A program made the position numbers and the translations under genes. From Bdellovibrionales bacterium (lineage in GTDB: Bacteria > Bdellovibrionota > Bdellovibrionia > Bdellovibrionales > UBA1609): a stretch of DNA of 64,000 nucleotides. The stretch is from assembly GCA_016714165.1 (NCBI GenBank), contig JADJNU010000001.1:1612001-1676000 (forward strand). The letters are read 5' to 3'. Below, piece after piece: positions 25,366 through 34,408 of the stretch (position 1 is the stretch's first letter; every line of letters begins with the position of its first letter). The notes under the pieces are model-generated. The model was not told where the DNA came from. It was given only the letters and a program-made list of their open reading frames with translations, and searched no databases.

Positions 25366-26115
25366 CGGCTCGTTTCCATCATTACGCCAGCCTATAATTC
25401 AGAGGCTTTTATCGAAGAAGCCATGCTGTCTGTGCAGGAACAAACCTACCCCTATTGGGAGATGCTCATTGTTTATGATGCAGGCACTACAGATAGCACT
25501 CCGGAATTAGTTCGAAAGCAGGCTGAAGGCGATTCGCGAATCCGTTTGATTCAGGTCCCAAGGGGAAGGGGCTTAGCCCTTTCACGAAATTATGCCATCG
25601 GCCAAGCTCAGGGACGCTACCTGGCATTTCTGGACAGTGATGACCTTTGGTTGAAGAACAAACTTGAGCTTCAGGTTAAAAATATGCGGGAGCACGGGCA
25701 CGCTTTCACTTGTACGGGGTTTCGGCGCATCGACGTGAGTGGAGCCGAGCAGGGGCGCCTGATTGAGGTGCCACCTGAGATTAATTATCAGCGGCTCCTT
25801 CAACAAAATTGCATTGGTTGTCTCACCGCCATGCTCGATCTTGATCAAGTCGGGGCGGTGCAGTTTCAGGAAGCTAAGCACGAAGATTTTATTCTGTGGC
25901 TTGATCTCTTAAAACGGGGCTTTCTTTGCTACGGCATCAACGAAGATTTGGCGCGCTACCGCATCGTGGCCCACTCGCGCTCAGCCGATAAGTTTGAGAG
26001 TGTCCTAAACACTTGGCGCATCTACCGCGAAGTCGAAGGCCTCAGTTTGCCTCACGCCGCTCTCCGCATGTCCCAGTTCGCCGCCCGCAATCTAGCCAAA
26101 TACAGGCGATTCTGA
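25240..26115 (+). CDS. GT2 family glycosyltransferase with N-terminal hexapeptide repeats
   Basis: 291 residues. From residue ~46 it is a typical GT-A fold: VSIITPAYNSEAFIEEAM, LIVYDAGTTDSTPELV, GLALSRNYAIGQAQGRYLAFLDSDDLW. The DSDD is the nucleotide-sugar/metal site. The usual N-terminus is preceded by seven hexapeptides of the form L-N-x-x-R-N/S, from an 18-bp tandem repeat. Each DNA unit begins with TTG or CTA, so the predicted TTG start (overlapping the gmhA stop) is itself part of unit 1, and later TTGs could also serve. It probably adds a sugar to LPS or a surface polymer. Confidence 0.88.
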   Translation: MNNGRNLGTNRNLTTNSSLNNDHDLNTGQSLNNDRSLNTNRNRLVSIITPAYNSEAFIEEAMLSVQEQTYPYWEMLIVYDAGTTDSTPELVRKQAEGDSRIRLIQVPRGRGLALSRNYAIGQAQGRYLAFLDSDDLWLKNKLELQVKNMREHGHAFTCTGFRRIDVSGAEQGRLIEVPPEINYQRLLQQNCIGCLTAMLDLDQVGAVQFQEAKHEDFILWLDLLKRGFLCYGINEDLARYRIVAHSRSADKFESVLNTWRIYREVEGLSLPHAALRMSQFAARNLAKYRRF

Positions 26116-26117
26116 TC

Positions 26118-27623
26118 ATGGCGAATCGGGTCCGAGGTTTTTTTTTCGTGGGAATTCTGACAAGCTTAGTCCCCTACTTTATTTTGGCTTTCTTTTCTTA
26201 TCCTTCAACTGACGACTTTGCCTACGCCACAAAGGTTTTAGATTTTGGCTTTTTGGCAGGACAAATTGAAACCTACAACACCTGGTCAGGAAGATATTTT
26301 GCAACCCTCTTATTGAGCTTCAATCCCGTCGCTCAAAAGTGGATATGGGGATTCCCTCTTCTTCCAATTGCCCTTCTTTTAGGTCTGTGGGGCTCTCTTT
26401 GGTATGCTCTCAATTCGGCCCTCCAAGCTGCAACTGATGCTGCTGCTGATCATACTGATCATGCTGATAATGCAGATAATGATCGCAGCCCTTCACTGCT
26501 CTCAAAAAAACAGATTTTTTGGCTTGCAACGACACTATTTTCTATCTTTCTTTCGCATATTCAGACGCCTGTTCAAGCTTTCTATTGGATGGCAGGCGCC
26601 GTGACTTACACCGTACCTCTCATTCTTGTGAGCTTCGCAGTAGGTCTTTTTTTCAAACTGTACCGCCAAGGAAAATTGTATTTTCGTCATTGGCTTGCCC
26701 TCTTGATATCTGCCACGATCATTGTGGGCTCCAATGAAACCATTATGTTGCAATGGATGGCGCTACTTTCTCTGCTGCTCTATTTCCTGTTTCGTAAATA
26801 CCGAAAGGTCAATCTCGGATTGCTCGGAGTTTTCTTATTGAGTTTCATGGGTTCTCTCGTGGTCATTCTTGCCCCCGGAAACAAAGTGCGGACGAGTCAC
26901 TTTCAAGATGCCCATCGTCCCTTTTATGCCATCTATCGAACGATTGGTGCCTGCATTGAGCATTCGGTTCAGTTCCTCAGTCTACCCCTGATTCTTTTAT
27001 CCTTGGTTGTTCTTGGTTGGACTTTGCAAAATCGCGAAGCAGTTTTAGCTCGAATTCCAAGTCGCATGCCCAAGTGGCTAATCTTGGGATTTTTTTCTAC
27101 AATGATGATCTCGGCCTTTTTTCCTTCTATGTGGGCGATGGGAGGCAATCCTCCCGAACGGGTTGATAATACGACCTATTTTTGGTTCCTCCTTTTCTGG
27201 CTCGTGACTTTGGTCATTTGGGTGGCGCAACACCCAGAGAGATATCAAGGCTGGCTGAAAAAGCGGCCCGAACTCTTTAAATCTGAGCGTCTTTTGTTTT
27301 TATCGGTACTCGCTCTTCTTCTGATTGATAATCATCGAATCGCATATTCAAATCTGTTTGTTGCTGAGGATTACCAGAAGGAATGGATGGCCCGTCAAGC
27401 GCAGAGCGAAAAAGCAGGCTTTGCAGGATTAAAAGGCACAGAAGGGCTAGAAGGGCTAGAAGGAAGAGACGGCCATGGCAAGATGAGGCTTGAATTTGCC
27501 CCTCTCAAAAATAAACCCAAAATCATTTTTAACGAAGACCTTAATGTCGATCCAACCCACTGGAACAATGAAGCCTGGTCCAAGTATTTTGGTTTGGCAT
27601 CAGTCAGAACACTTGAGCAATGA
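26118..27623 (+). CDS. Polytopic membrane protein (DUF6056-like, possible GT-C)
   Basis: About 501 residues from ATG 26118, two bases after the GT2 stop, with ten or more predicted membrane helices. The first external loop has STDDFAYATKVLDFG, and NTWSGRYFATLLLSFNP follows. This opening resembles DUF6056/GT-C-type membrane proteins, where an acidic pair after helix 1 is catalytic. Two low-complexity stretches come from tandem repeats: Asp/Ala/His/Asn-rich near residue 112 (DAAADHTDHADNADND) and Gly/Glu/Leu-rich near 440 (GTEGLEGLEGRDG). It probably works with the preceding glycosyltransferase. The catalytic role is inferred. Confidence 0.65.
   Translation: MANRVRGFFFVGILTSLVPYFILAFFSYPSTDDFAYATKVLDFGFLAGQIETYNTWSGRYFATLLLSFNPVAQKWIWGFPLLPIALLLGLWGSLWYALNSALQAATDAAADHTDHADNADNDRSPSLLSKKQIFWLATTLFSIFLSHIQTPVQAFYWMAGAVTYTVPLILVSFAVGLFFKLYRQGKLYFRHWLALLISATIIVGSNETIMLQWMALLSLLLYFLFRKYRKVNLGLLGVFLLSFMGSLVVILAPGNKVRTSHFQDAHRPFYAIYRTIGACIEHSVQFLSLPLILLSLVVLGWTLQNREAVLARIPSRMPKWLILGFFSTMMISAFFPSMWAMGGNPPERVDNTTYFWFLLFWLVTLVIWVAQHPERYQGWLKKRPELFKSERLLFLSVLALLLIDNHRIAYSNLFVAEDYQKEWMARQAQSEKAGFAGLKGTEGLEGLEGRDGHGKMRLEFAPLKNKPKIIFNEDLNVDPTHWNNEAWSKYFGLASVRTLEQ
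26433..26484. repeat. Short degenerate repeat (Asp/Ala/His/Asn tract) in the membrane protein gene
   Basis: Imperfect 6- and 9-bp units of GCTGAT and related sequences between 26433 and 26484, giving a hydrophilic loop of alternating D, A, H and N. Confidence 0.6.
27441..27467. repeat. 9-bp tandem repeat near the 3' end of the membrane protein gene
   Basis: GAAGGGCTA twice (27441-27449, 27450-27458), then GAAGGAAGA. Encodes EGL-EGL-EGR. Confidence 0.7.
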
Positions 27624-27648
27624 GCTTTAGGCGCTAAGATATCCACTT

Positions 27649-27723
27649 TTAGTCGTTCAGTTCACCCAGTGCGTTCGCCACAAGTTTAATAATCATTTCA
27701 ATTGATTTGGGATTCGAACCCAT
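27649..27723 (-). pseudogene. Truncated partner gene of the winged-helix regulator (24 codons)
   Basis: The regulator's stop codon TAA overlaps an ATG (TAATG at 27725-27721). That ATG opens a 24-residue frame containing IIKLVANALGELND, then stops at 27651-27649. From memory, winged-helix proteins with this C-terminus are usually followed by a nucleotidyltransferase-like (AbiEii-type) gene that begins with a line such as ALG-x-L-x-x-x-VVFVGG. Here only the line before VVFVGG remains. I infer that the rest of the partner gene was lost at about 27650, where the convergent membrane-protein gene ends 26 bp away. Confidence 0.45.
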
Positions 27724-28238
27724 TACGACATAATCCTTTTTTCTAAAAATTGCTCGGCTAGCTTGCGTTCGCGAGCCCGACCGACTCGAAGAATTTCAAC
27801 TGCCGACATCAGGTCATAAAATTCTTTATCCTTCAGCACGGCTTCTGCCAATTTAGGATAGAGTGGCTTAATCACCTGCCCTCGCTTTTTACCCAAAGAA
27901 GACGGCCAAACAAAAACGTCCTCGTCACCTTGAACCACCATTTTCTCGTGAGCTGGTGATGAAATACTGGTTGGCACTCCCACCGACAACGGTCCCAGCT
28001 GGACCGGGAACACATATTTGATCGCGTGAATCAATAGTTCAAGTGAGGCTGTCCGATTGGGACGTTTGCCGTGGACCAAGCCTGACTTTGCAAGGCGCTG
28101 AAGGCTCTTGGCAACCTCCCCTTGGCTAAGGCCCATTTCTTGGGCGACATCAACCTGACGCCAATCCTCTTCGCGTTTTGCGAGTAGCTTCACCAAGAGG
28201 GCCACATCTTGAGGTTTTAAAAAAGATGACTGCTGCAT
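27723..28238 (-). CDS. Winged-helix transcriptional regulator / orphan antitoxin-like protein
   Basis: About 171 residues from ATG 28238 (AAGG upstream); a TTG at 28280 in the same frame is the alternative. The N-terminal ~65 residues are a winged helix: WRQVDVAQEMGLSQGEVAKSLQRLAKSGLV has the helix-turn-helix and wing spacing. The C-terminal half ends LMSAVEILRVGRARERKLAE, a line I associate with regulators paired with a nucleotidyltransferase toxin-like gene. Here the partner is reduced to 24 codons. An ATATTCA/TGAATAT inverted repeat just upstream suggests autoregulation. Confidence 0.7.
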   Translation of the reverse strand: MQQSSFLKPQDVALLVKLLAKREEDWRQVDVAQEMGLSQGEVAKSLQRLAKSGLVHGKRPNRTASLELLIHAIKYVFPVQLGPLSVGVPTSISSPAHEKMVVQGDEDVFVWPSSLGKKRGQVIKPLYPKLAEAVLKDKEFYDLMSAVEILRVGRARERKLAEQFLEKRIMS

Positions 28239-28265
28239 GCCCTTAGTATCGGCTAAATCCACAAA

Positions 28266-28298
28266 ATATTCAATATTCAAATATGGAATAATGAATAT
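28266..28298 (-). promoter_or_regulatory. Inverted repeat ATATTCA/TGAATAT upstream of the winged-helix gene
   Basis: ATATTCA occurs at 28266-28272 and 28273-28279, and its complement TGAATAT at 28292-28298, giving a 7-bp inverted repeat with a 12-bp spacer plus an extra half-site. It lies 28-60 bp upstream of ATG 28238, in AT-rich DNA suited to a promoter. Operator function is inferred. Confidence 0.4.
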
Positions 28299-28394
28299 AT
28301 GTGTATTTTCAAATAATTAAGTCGTATTTTCAAAAGCCCTAACACCATCGCAAAGCGGGGGGCTTGCCAGTTGTGAGCAGTCTAGAATCAAATC

Positions 28395-29171
28395 TTATTT
28401 TTTCCAAAGTACAGTTCGATCTGAAAGCTCCTGACATTTAAACCCAAGTTCGAAAAAATATTTGGTCAGCCACTCCCATTTTGCTTCTTTTTCATGAGGT
28501 TGAAAATGCCACTCCATCACCACAAATTTAGCTCTACCAACAATATCGCGACTCGCGGCTAGGACATCATACTCTGCTCCTTCAATATCCATTTTGATGG
28601 CAAAATCCCCATGAGGGGCATATTTTGCGACAAGCCCAGGCAATGAAAACCCATCGACAGAGATGGCTTTCCCGGTAACGGCCTCTCCACCTTGAACCAA
28701 GGAGTGAGCATTGTTGTGATGGGCCAAAAATAATTCGACTTTTTGATCTTTGCTCGTCACGGCCCCTTGAATCACTTGGGTGCTCTTTCCGATGCCATTC
28801 CTTTTAATGTTGTCTTGGAGCAAGCTATAGTTTTCAGGATTAGGCTCCAAGACAATGACCTCAGCCTCAGGAAAAATTTGTTTGATCCAAACTGAAAAAA
28901 CCCCGATGTGCCCGCCCAAATCAAAGATGCAACGGGGTGCAATAACCCCAGATTCGATGATCCCACGATACTCCCAGCCAAGGCCAACTGCCATGACCTC
29001 ATTGAGATCGCGGGTATTCGGCCTCACCGCAAATTGACAACCATTGTCGAGTTCTACCCAGCGCTTCTGTTTTGAAGGAATTATTTTTGCCTGGTTAGGA
29101 AATACAATCCACCAGGGTTTCACTCTCGTGCTCCATTTTCCATACCGAACAAAGGACTCTACGATACCCAT
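28395..29171 (-). CDS. FkbM-family SAM-dependent methyltransferase
   Basis: 258 residues. Motif I CIFDLGGHIGVFS (residues ~99-111) binds SAM. VIVLEPNPENYSLLQDNI is the acidic motif that follows strand 2, and FAIKMDIEGAEYDVL is the FkbM hallmark. Such enzymes O-methylate sugars or natural products, and near glycosyltransferases they often cap or decorate O-antigen. It is transcribed away from the glycosyltransferase cluster to its right. Confidence 0.88.
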   Translation of the reverse strand: MGIVESFVRYGKWSTRVKPWWIVFPNQAKIIPSKQKRWVELDNGCQFAVRPNTRDLNEVMAVGLGWEYRGIIESGVIAPRCIFDLGGHIGVFSVWIKQIFPEAEVIVLEPNPENYSLLQDNIKRNGIGKSTQVIQGAVTSKDQKVELFLAHHNNAHSLVQGGEAVTGKAISVDGFSLPGLVAKYAPHGDFAIKMDIEGAEYDVLAASRDIVGRAKFVVMEWHFQPHEKEAKWEWLTKYFFELGFKCQELSDRTVLWKK

Positions 29172-29213
29172 CTATCAACTCCCCGAATTAAAATATATTC
29201 GTTTCGACAGTCG

Positions 29214-29249
29214 TTGCTACAGTCAATGCCACAGCCATTGCTACAGCAC
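29214..29249. repeat. 12-bp tandem repeat upstream of the FkbM gene
   Basis: Three units of about TTGCTACAGYCA (29214-29225, 29226-29237, 29238-29249) in the 159-bp gap between the divergent FkbM and GT4 genes. No clear promoter is visible around it. Confidence 0.7.
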
Positions 29250-29330
29250 ATGGGACCCATCTGACCATCTCAATTTATTTAGTCAACCCCACAATTTGAC
29301 AGCATATGAACTGTTTGACTCGAGCTTCGA

Positions 29331-30434
29331 ATGACTACAGAATGGACCCCCACGTTTTGGATTTTGGAGAATTATTTGACAACCACACAACCAATAAGGA
29401 TTCGCAAGATATCAACAACTCGCCGGGGATACGGAGGCAATATCTACGAACTATATTTAGAGGAGTTTTTGGAGGAATACGGAAATTTTGAGCGACTCGA
29501 TTTGAGCTTTCAATCAAGCGGGTGGTTTCGCCTCTTTGAATTTCCAATCTACCTCTTTCGTCTGTTGTGCACCTCCCTTTTTACTCACGGATTTCTCATT
29601 CGAAATTCTCAGGCAGCCCTATTTCCACTAAAAAAAAAGGGTGGTCTGACGATTGTCTATCATATTGATGAAACCCTGAGCCCTCTCGCATCGAGGCTAT
29701 ACCAGCGGCTTATGGCCACCTGCTTTTTTTTCTTTTCCCGTAAAACTGATCCCATCGTGGTGATTGCTCAGTACTGGAAAGACTATTTCCTGAATAAGGG
29801 ATTTACCAATGTTCACTTGGCATATTGTCCGTTTGATGTCTCCAAATATCAAACTTCTGAATCTGAGATTGAATCCTTTAAACAAAAATATGGGCTTGAC
29901 TCCAAACCGTCCAAACCTCTTGTTTATATCGGAAACCCTCAACTGAAGAAGGGCACCCATCTAGCGTATGAAGCGCTAAAGAACGAGGGCTATGAGCTTG
30001 TTACGTCGGGCGAGGGACCTCTTATTTTGCCTGGAACAAAAAACCTATCTTTAAAATTCGACGATTATATCACTCTCCTCGCAGCCTGTGATGTTGTGGT
30101 CACCTTCTCTCAGTTTAAGGAAGGATGGTGCCGCGTGGCTCATGAGGCCATTCTGGTAGGCACTCCGGTTGTCGGATCCGGCAAGGGCGGCATGACAGAA
30201 ATCCTTGAACAAACAGGGCAAATTGTTTGCCCTTCCACTTCATTGCTCAGGGACTCGGTCAAGCTGGCACTGGAGCGTGGGAAAATACTCAGCCCGAAAG
30301 CTCGAATATGGGCTCAGTCATTTGACATTGAGCGCTTCAGAAAAGAATGGCAATGCATCCTATGCGAACTCACCCCTAATCTGCCAAAATTTGGAAAAGC
30401 CCTTATGGCACTGGACCGCGAGACTCAGTTATGA
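29331..30434 (+). CDS. GT4 family glycosyltransferase
   Basis: 367 residues, GT-B fold. The N-terminal domain has TRRGYGGNIYELYLEEFL. The C-terminal donor domain has PLVYIGNPQLKKGTHLAYEAL, the FSQFKEGWCRVAHEAILVG line (E-x7-E-type site) and TPVVGSGKGGMTEIL. It would add a hexose from a nucleotide sugar to a lipid-linked glycan at the cytoplasmic face. First gene of the rightward AT-rich glycan cluster. Confidence 0.85.
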   Translation: MTTEWTPTFWILENYLTTTQPIRIRKISTTRRGYGGNIYELYLEEFLEEYGNFERLDLSFQSSGWFRLFEFPIYLFRLLCTSLFTHGFLIRNSQAALFPLKKKGGLTIVYHIDETLSPLASRLYQRLMATCFFFFSRKTDPIVVIAQYWKDYFLNKGFTNVHLAYCPFDVSKYQTSESEIESFKQKYGLDSKPSKPLVYIGNPQLKKGTHLAYEALKNEGYELVTSGEGPLILPGTKNLSLKFDDYITLLAACDVVVTFSQFKEGWCRVAHEAILVGTPVVGSGKGGMTEILEQTGQIVCPSTSLLRDSVKLALERGKILSPKARIWAQSFDIERFRKEWQCILCELTPNLPKFGKALMALDRETQL

Positions 30435-30557
30435 GGCATTGCGGGATGATCCATTCAGACTCATTTTCAGCATACTTTTTACAATAGGCACTTTGACAGA
30501 TTAGAAACCATGCGCCATCATTGGCAATCGCGATAGGCGTATAAATTAGGAAATTTC

Positions 30558-31880
30558 ATGAGTCGTGTTTGGTTTGAGGTATCGAGCCTAGTAGGGTGGT
30601 CTGGCCCATTGACGGGAATGCAGAGAGTAACTGTATCCTTGATACTCGAGTATATAAAACTCGACTCAAATACTGGTCTCGTGACCTTCAATCCTGACAC
30701 TAAATGTTTTTACGAAGTGCCAGAAAGCCTTGTTTTAGATCTGGCATCGGCGATTAAGGAAAAGAACCAGGGAAGCTTAAGGCGAAGCTGGAGATACCGC
30801 TTAAAATCATTTTTAAAAGGACAGATCCCTGAATCCTTGTTTCCCCTTTTGTCAGAAATTCGTAAAATCGTTCTCGGGTATTTAGGAGTTCTACAACGTT
30901 TCCTTCAGGGCCATATCCCTGAATTTTCCTCCCCATTTCGTTCGGGGGATAAGTTGATTGCTCTAGATGTCACATGGGGACGTCATAATTACATACCCTA
31001 CCTGCCCTATTTCAAAGAAAAATTCGGACTCGAGTTTTTTCACTTGATACACGATATCATACCGATAAAATTTCCTCATTACTACGAGCAGCGTTTTAGC
31101 CCACATTTTCGCGAGCACATTCGTCAAGTTATTCAGTTGTCGACGGGGATACTTGTATATTCAGATAATTCTAAAAAAGATATTTACGAATGGTCGCGGC
31201 AAGAAGGCCTTAAACGACCACAAATTTCTCGCATTCATTTGGGATCAGACTTTGAATCTATTGCAGGAGCCAATGAGGTGTCTGAACTGGTCGGCAAGAA
31301 ATACTGCCTTTACGTTTCCACCCTGGAAATCCGAAAAAATCATATTCTATTGCTTAAAGTTTGGAAACAATTAATTGAAAGCATGGGTGATCATGTACCT
31401 TTTTTAGTGTTTGCCGGCCGACGCGGATGGATGATTCAGGAGACTCTAGATTTCATAAAGGAAAACCCTAAACTCACCCAAAGGTTAATTTGGCTGCAAA
31501 ATACCTCCGATAGTCAACTCGATTGGCTTTATCAAAATTGCTATTTCACTCTCTATCCTTCATCATATGAAGGCTGGGGTCTCCCCATTATTGAAAGTTT
31601 AGCAAGAGGCAAGCTTTGCCTCGCCTCCAGCACAGCCTCAATGCCTGAAGCTGGACAAAACTTCGTTATCTATTTTGATCCCAATTCTGAAGCGGATTGT
31701 AGAAAACAGATATTGCCCTTTATTTTGTCCCCCGAATTGGTAACTGAAAGAGAAAACTTTATTAAAATCAATTACCTCCAAACGCGCTGGTCCGAAACCG
31801 CAGCGGATCTTTATGACATTATAAGAATGAATCCCAATAGACCCACAGCGAGACTGGTTCCCTCAAAGGAAAGACTCTAA
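30558..31880 (+). CDS. GT4 family glycosyltransferase
   Basis: 440 residues. It opens with VWFEVSSLVGWSGPLTGMQR, an N-terminal line common in GT4 enzymes of ABC-exported O-antigens (VSS-WxGxxxGxxR). The donor domain has KYCLYVSTLEIRKNHILLL, VFAGRRGWM, and SSYEGWGLPIIESLARGK. AGGAAA lies four bases before ATG 30558. It is paralogous to the broken gene that follows, and the two share N-terminal architecture. Confidence 0.88.
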   Translation: MSRVWFEVSSLVGWSGPLTGMQRVTVSLILEYIKLDSNTGLVTFNPDTKCFYEVPESLVLDLASAIKEKNQGSLRRSWRYRLKSFLKGQIPESLFPLLSEIRKIVLGYLGVLQRFLQGHIPEFSSPFRSGDKLIALDVTWGRHNYIPYLPYFKEKFGLEFFHLIHDIIPIKFPHYYEQRFSPHFREHIRQVIQLSTGILVYSDNSKKDIYEWSRQEGLKRPQISRIHLGSDFESIAGANEVSELVGKKYCLYVSTLEIRKNHILLLKVWKQLIESMGDHVPFLVFAGRRGWMIQETLDFIKENPKLTQRLIWLQNTSDSQLDWLYQNCYFTLYPSSYEGWGLPIIESLARGKLCLASSTASMPEAGQNFVIYFDPNSEADCRKQILPFILSPELVTERENFIKINYLQTRWSETAADLYDIIRMNPNRPTARLVPSKERL

Positions 31881-32121
31881 AGTAGCATGACCTTAAATAG
31901 AGAGCCCTATTGAGGAAATGACAAAAATCAACCTGCGAACTGTATTCATGCGCGTTAAATAAGTCTAGACAGATGGTTCCCCTATCCAAGTTACGCGAAC
32001 AACCAAATGCATTTGCAAATGTTTTTCAAGTCCGCGATAGTAATTCCTGGCCAGCGTGAGACAACTAGAATATCTCTCTCAGGACTTGAATATGCTGGAG
32101 ACCTCAGATGGGAAGTCACAA
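31881..32121. other. Gap between two glycosyltransferase genes
   Basis: 241 bp with no credible gene. Two overlapping 10-bp palindromes, AAATGCATTT (32005-32014) and ATTTGCAAAT (32011-32020), are the only symmetric elements I see. Confidence 0.4.
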
Positions 32122-32949
32122 ATGAGCTCATATATTTGGATAGATGTTACAACTTCATTTCGATGGGCTAAAAAACCGACCGGCATACCTCGCACCAGCA
32201 ACGCAATTGCCTTCAGATGGGCTAACTTAAAACATCCAAAATTAAAATTTTGCATTTACAATCAAATTGACAGGTCCTTTTCAGAAATTGACAGATCAGA
32301 AGTCTTGCTTCACCTAGCCTCAGCAAAGTCAGACTCTCCAGAAAAATTCGATGCCTCAAGCTTGATCAGAACGATTTCTCAGGCAACAGCATCTGCTAAA
32401 ACCCCTGAATTATCACTTCTGCGTTCAATTGTAAAAAAATTAATATTATCGCTGCCGCCAGATATACGGGAGGTTACAAGAGAACTTTTGCGAAATGGAC
32501 TTGCACTGGTTAGATATACGACCTACCTTATAAAGTGGCTGTCTACCCAGTCACCCATTGTTCCCAATCAATTCAAGCGATGGGTTTCTCCTTTCGGAAA
32601 ACTGACTAGTTTACGAAAGGCGCGAATCTCCAACAATGATTCCTTGGTCTCTTTAGGTTCCTGCTGGTCTGAAACTGGTTACATTGAAACCATAGATAAA
32701 TTATCAAAAAATATCGATGTAAAATACGTTCCTCTTATTTATGATGTCATTCCTGTCATTTTTCCTCATTTTTTTGATATTGGATTTAGTGCAACCTTTA
32801 AAAAGTGGGCCTTGGAATCAATTAGGATTTCAAGTGGAATTCTTTGTATTTCCGAAAATACCAAGAAGGACATCCTCGATATCTCAAAAACCATGAATAC
32901 TTGTTTCTCCAAAAGTGCTTCCTTTGCGTTTGGGAATGGATATTTCTGA
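32122..32949 (+). pseudogene. GT4 glycosyltransferase, N-terminal half (broken gene)
   Basis: About 275 codons from ATG 32122 (GGGAAG seven bases upstream). It has the acceptor domain of the same subfamily as the preceding gene: IWIDVTTSFRWAKKPTGIPR at the start, KYVPLIYDVIPVIFPHFF, and SGILCISENTKKDILDIS at the end of the domain. The frame then meets TGA at 32947-32949 before the donor domain. The missing half follows at once in another frame, so the gene is interrupted near 32941-32967. Confidence 0.7.
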
Positions 32950-32960
32950 TTCAGCTCTAG

Positions 32961-33608
32961 TTGCTGACCAAATATCCGGATTCCGCAAGGCCATTCATTC
33001 TATGTGTGGGCACCCTTGAGGTCAGGAAAAATCATTGGCTTCTCTACCACGTTTGGCGCAAATTAAGCCTAGAGTTGGGAGAGAAGGCTCCAAATCTTGT
33101 TATTGCGGGACAACCGGGCTGGTTATCTGCCGATGTTATCCACCTCTTACGCTTCGACCCACTAATTGCCAACAAAGTAAAAATTTTTAACGATTTGGAT
33201 GACAAGTCTATTTTATGGCTATATGAAAATTGCCTCTTTACTGTTTATCCTTCCTTTTATGAAGGGTGGGGGTTACCTGTGGCAGAGTCCCTTGCCTGCG
33301 GAAAATACTGTATCTCAAGTAATACGTCCTCTCTAAAGGAAATTGCAGGAGAACTCATTGATTATTGTGATCCAACAAGTATCGCCGCCTGGACAAAGGC
33401 CATCATAAACGCTCATAATGACCGCGAATACATTAAAAATAAAGAGGGCCAGATTAGGTTGAATTTTAGACTGCAAACTTGGGACGAAACGGCGAAAGAG
33501 GCACTTCAGTTTGTGATGTGTGCTTCGATGAATCCGCAGGCACCTGAAGAAGGGCTCAGGGCTGGTGCGGCTGAACTGCCAGGCGTTTCATTTGTCGAAA
33601 GTGTATGA
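32961..33608 (+). pseudogene. GT4 glycosyltransferase, C-terminal half (broken gene)
   Basis: About 215 codons that form the donor domain: PFILCVGTLEVRKNHWLLYHV, LVIAGQPGWLSADVI, and PSFYEGWGLPVAESLACGK. A TAG (32958-32960) sits just before the first codon, TTG 32961, and no ribosome-binding site is visible. The third frame (ISDSALVADQ, 32942-32971) would bridge the halves if one base were removed near 32941 and another near 32966. Two single-base lesions, or a genuinely split two-polypeptide enzyme, are the options. Confidence 0.7.
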
Positions 33609-33609
33609 G

Positions 33610-34407
33610 ATGATTTTTGGTTCTTTTCTCCCACTCGGTGTAGACATCTTTTGTACCAAGAAAAAATTTCTAGTACTCAACCTAGTAAGTAGAAATTTAA
33701 AGCTTAAGTACCGAAGGTCAATACTTGGAATACTTTGGACCCTGCTAGTGCCTGCCGCCTCTGCAGCAACCTATTACCTGGTTTTTCAGTTTGTCATGAA
33801 AGTTCCAATTCCCAACTATTTGTTATTTATTATTTGCGGAATTTTGCCTTGGAATTTTTTATCTCAGAGCATTACCCAAGGAGTTGAGTCAATTGTCGCT
33901 AACTACCCGCTGTTGTCAAAGGCCCCTATCCCAGGGCAGGTGTTTACCTATACAGAGACAATCACATCGTGGGTAAACCTCATGCTTTCTACTCCGGTTG
34001 TACTAGCCATTGCCTTCGTCACTGGCGCTCCCATTGGATGGCAACTGGTTTTATACTTTCCTATGATGGTACTTTTATTCATCCAAGGCTACAGTCTCTC
34101 TTATATGTTCGCGGTACTTTTCGTTTATTTTAGAGATTTTCGCCACCTTAGTGGTATTTTCATTCAATTGTGGTTTTATGCAACACCCGTCCTTTACAGC
34201 CAAAATCTCATACCTCAAGATTATCGATGGATAGTTGCGATTAACCCCTGCGGATATATTTTCACGGTTCTTCATAAAATATGGGTTACCGGTGAATCTA
34301 TAAATCTCTCGGAGGTATTTGGTGCCATTGGGTGGACTTGTTTTCTGTTTATTCTCGCCACTTTGATCTGTAGGCATTTTTCCAATTCATTGGTAGAAAA
34401 AATTTAG
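33610..34407 (+). CDS. wzm: ABC transporter permease for O-antigen/polysaccharide export (Wzm type)
   Basis: About 265 residues with six predicted membrane helices, as in ABC-2 polysaccharide exporters. The N-terminal cytoplasmic line LVSRNLKLKYRRSILGILWTLL and the FWYATPVLYS-type line near the end (QLWFYATPVLYSQNLIP) are family hallmarks. It pairs with the ATPase that begins two bases after its stop. Together they flip a lipid-linked polysaccharide across the inner membrane. Confidence 0.93.
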   Translation: MIFGSFLPLGVDIFCTKKKFLVLNLVSRNLKLKYRRSILGILWTLLVPAASAATYYLVFQFVMKVPIPNYLLFIICGILPWNFLSQSITQGVESIVANYPLLSKAPIPGQVFTYTETITSWVNLMLSTPVVLAIAFVTGAPIGWQLVLYFPMMVLLFIQGYSLSYMFAVLFVYFRDFRHLSGIFIQLWFYATPVLYSQNLIPQDYRWIVAINPCGYIFTVLHKIWVTGESINLSEVFGAIGWTCFLFILATLICRHFSNSLVEKI

Positions 34408-34408
34408 T

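Noticed and set aside
29161..29334. Cys/His/Ser-rich ORF across the 12-bp repeats (29044-29334)
   Set aside because: It overlaps the FkbM gene antisense and gains its length from the repeat; no start signal.
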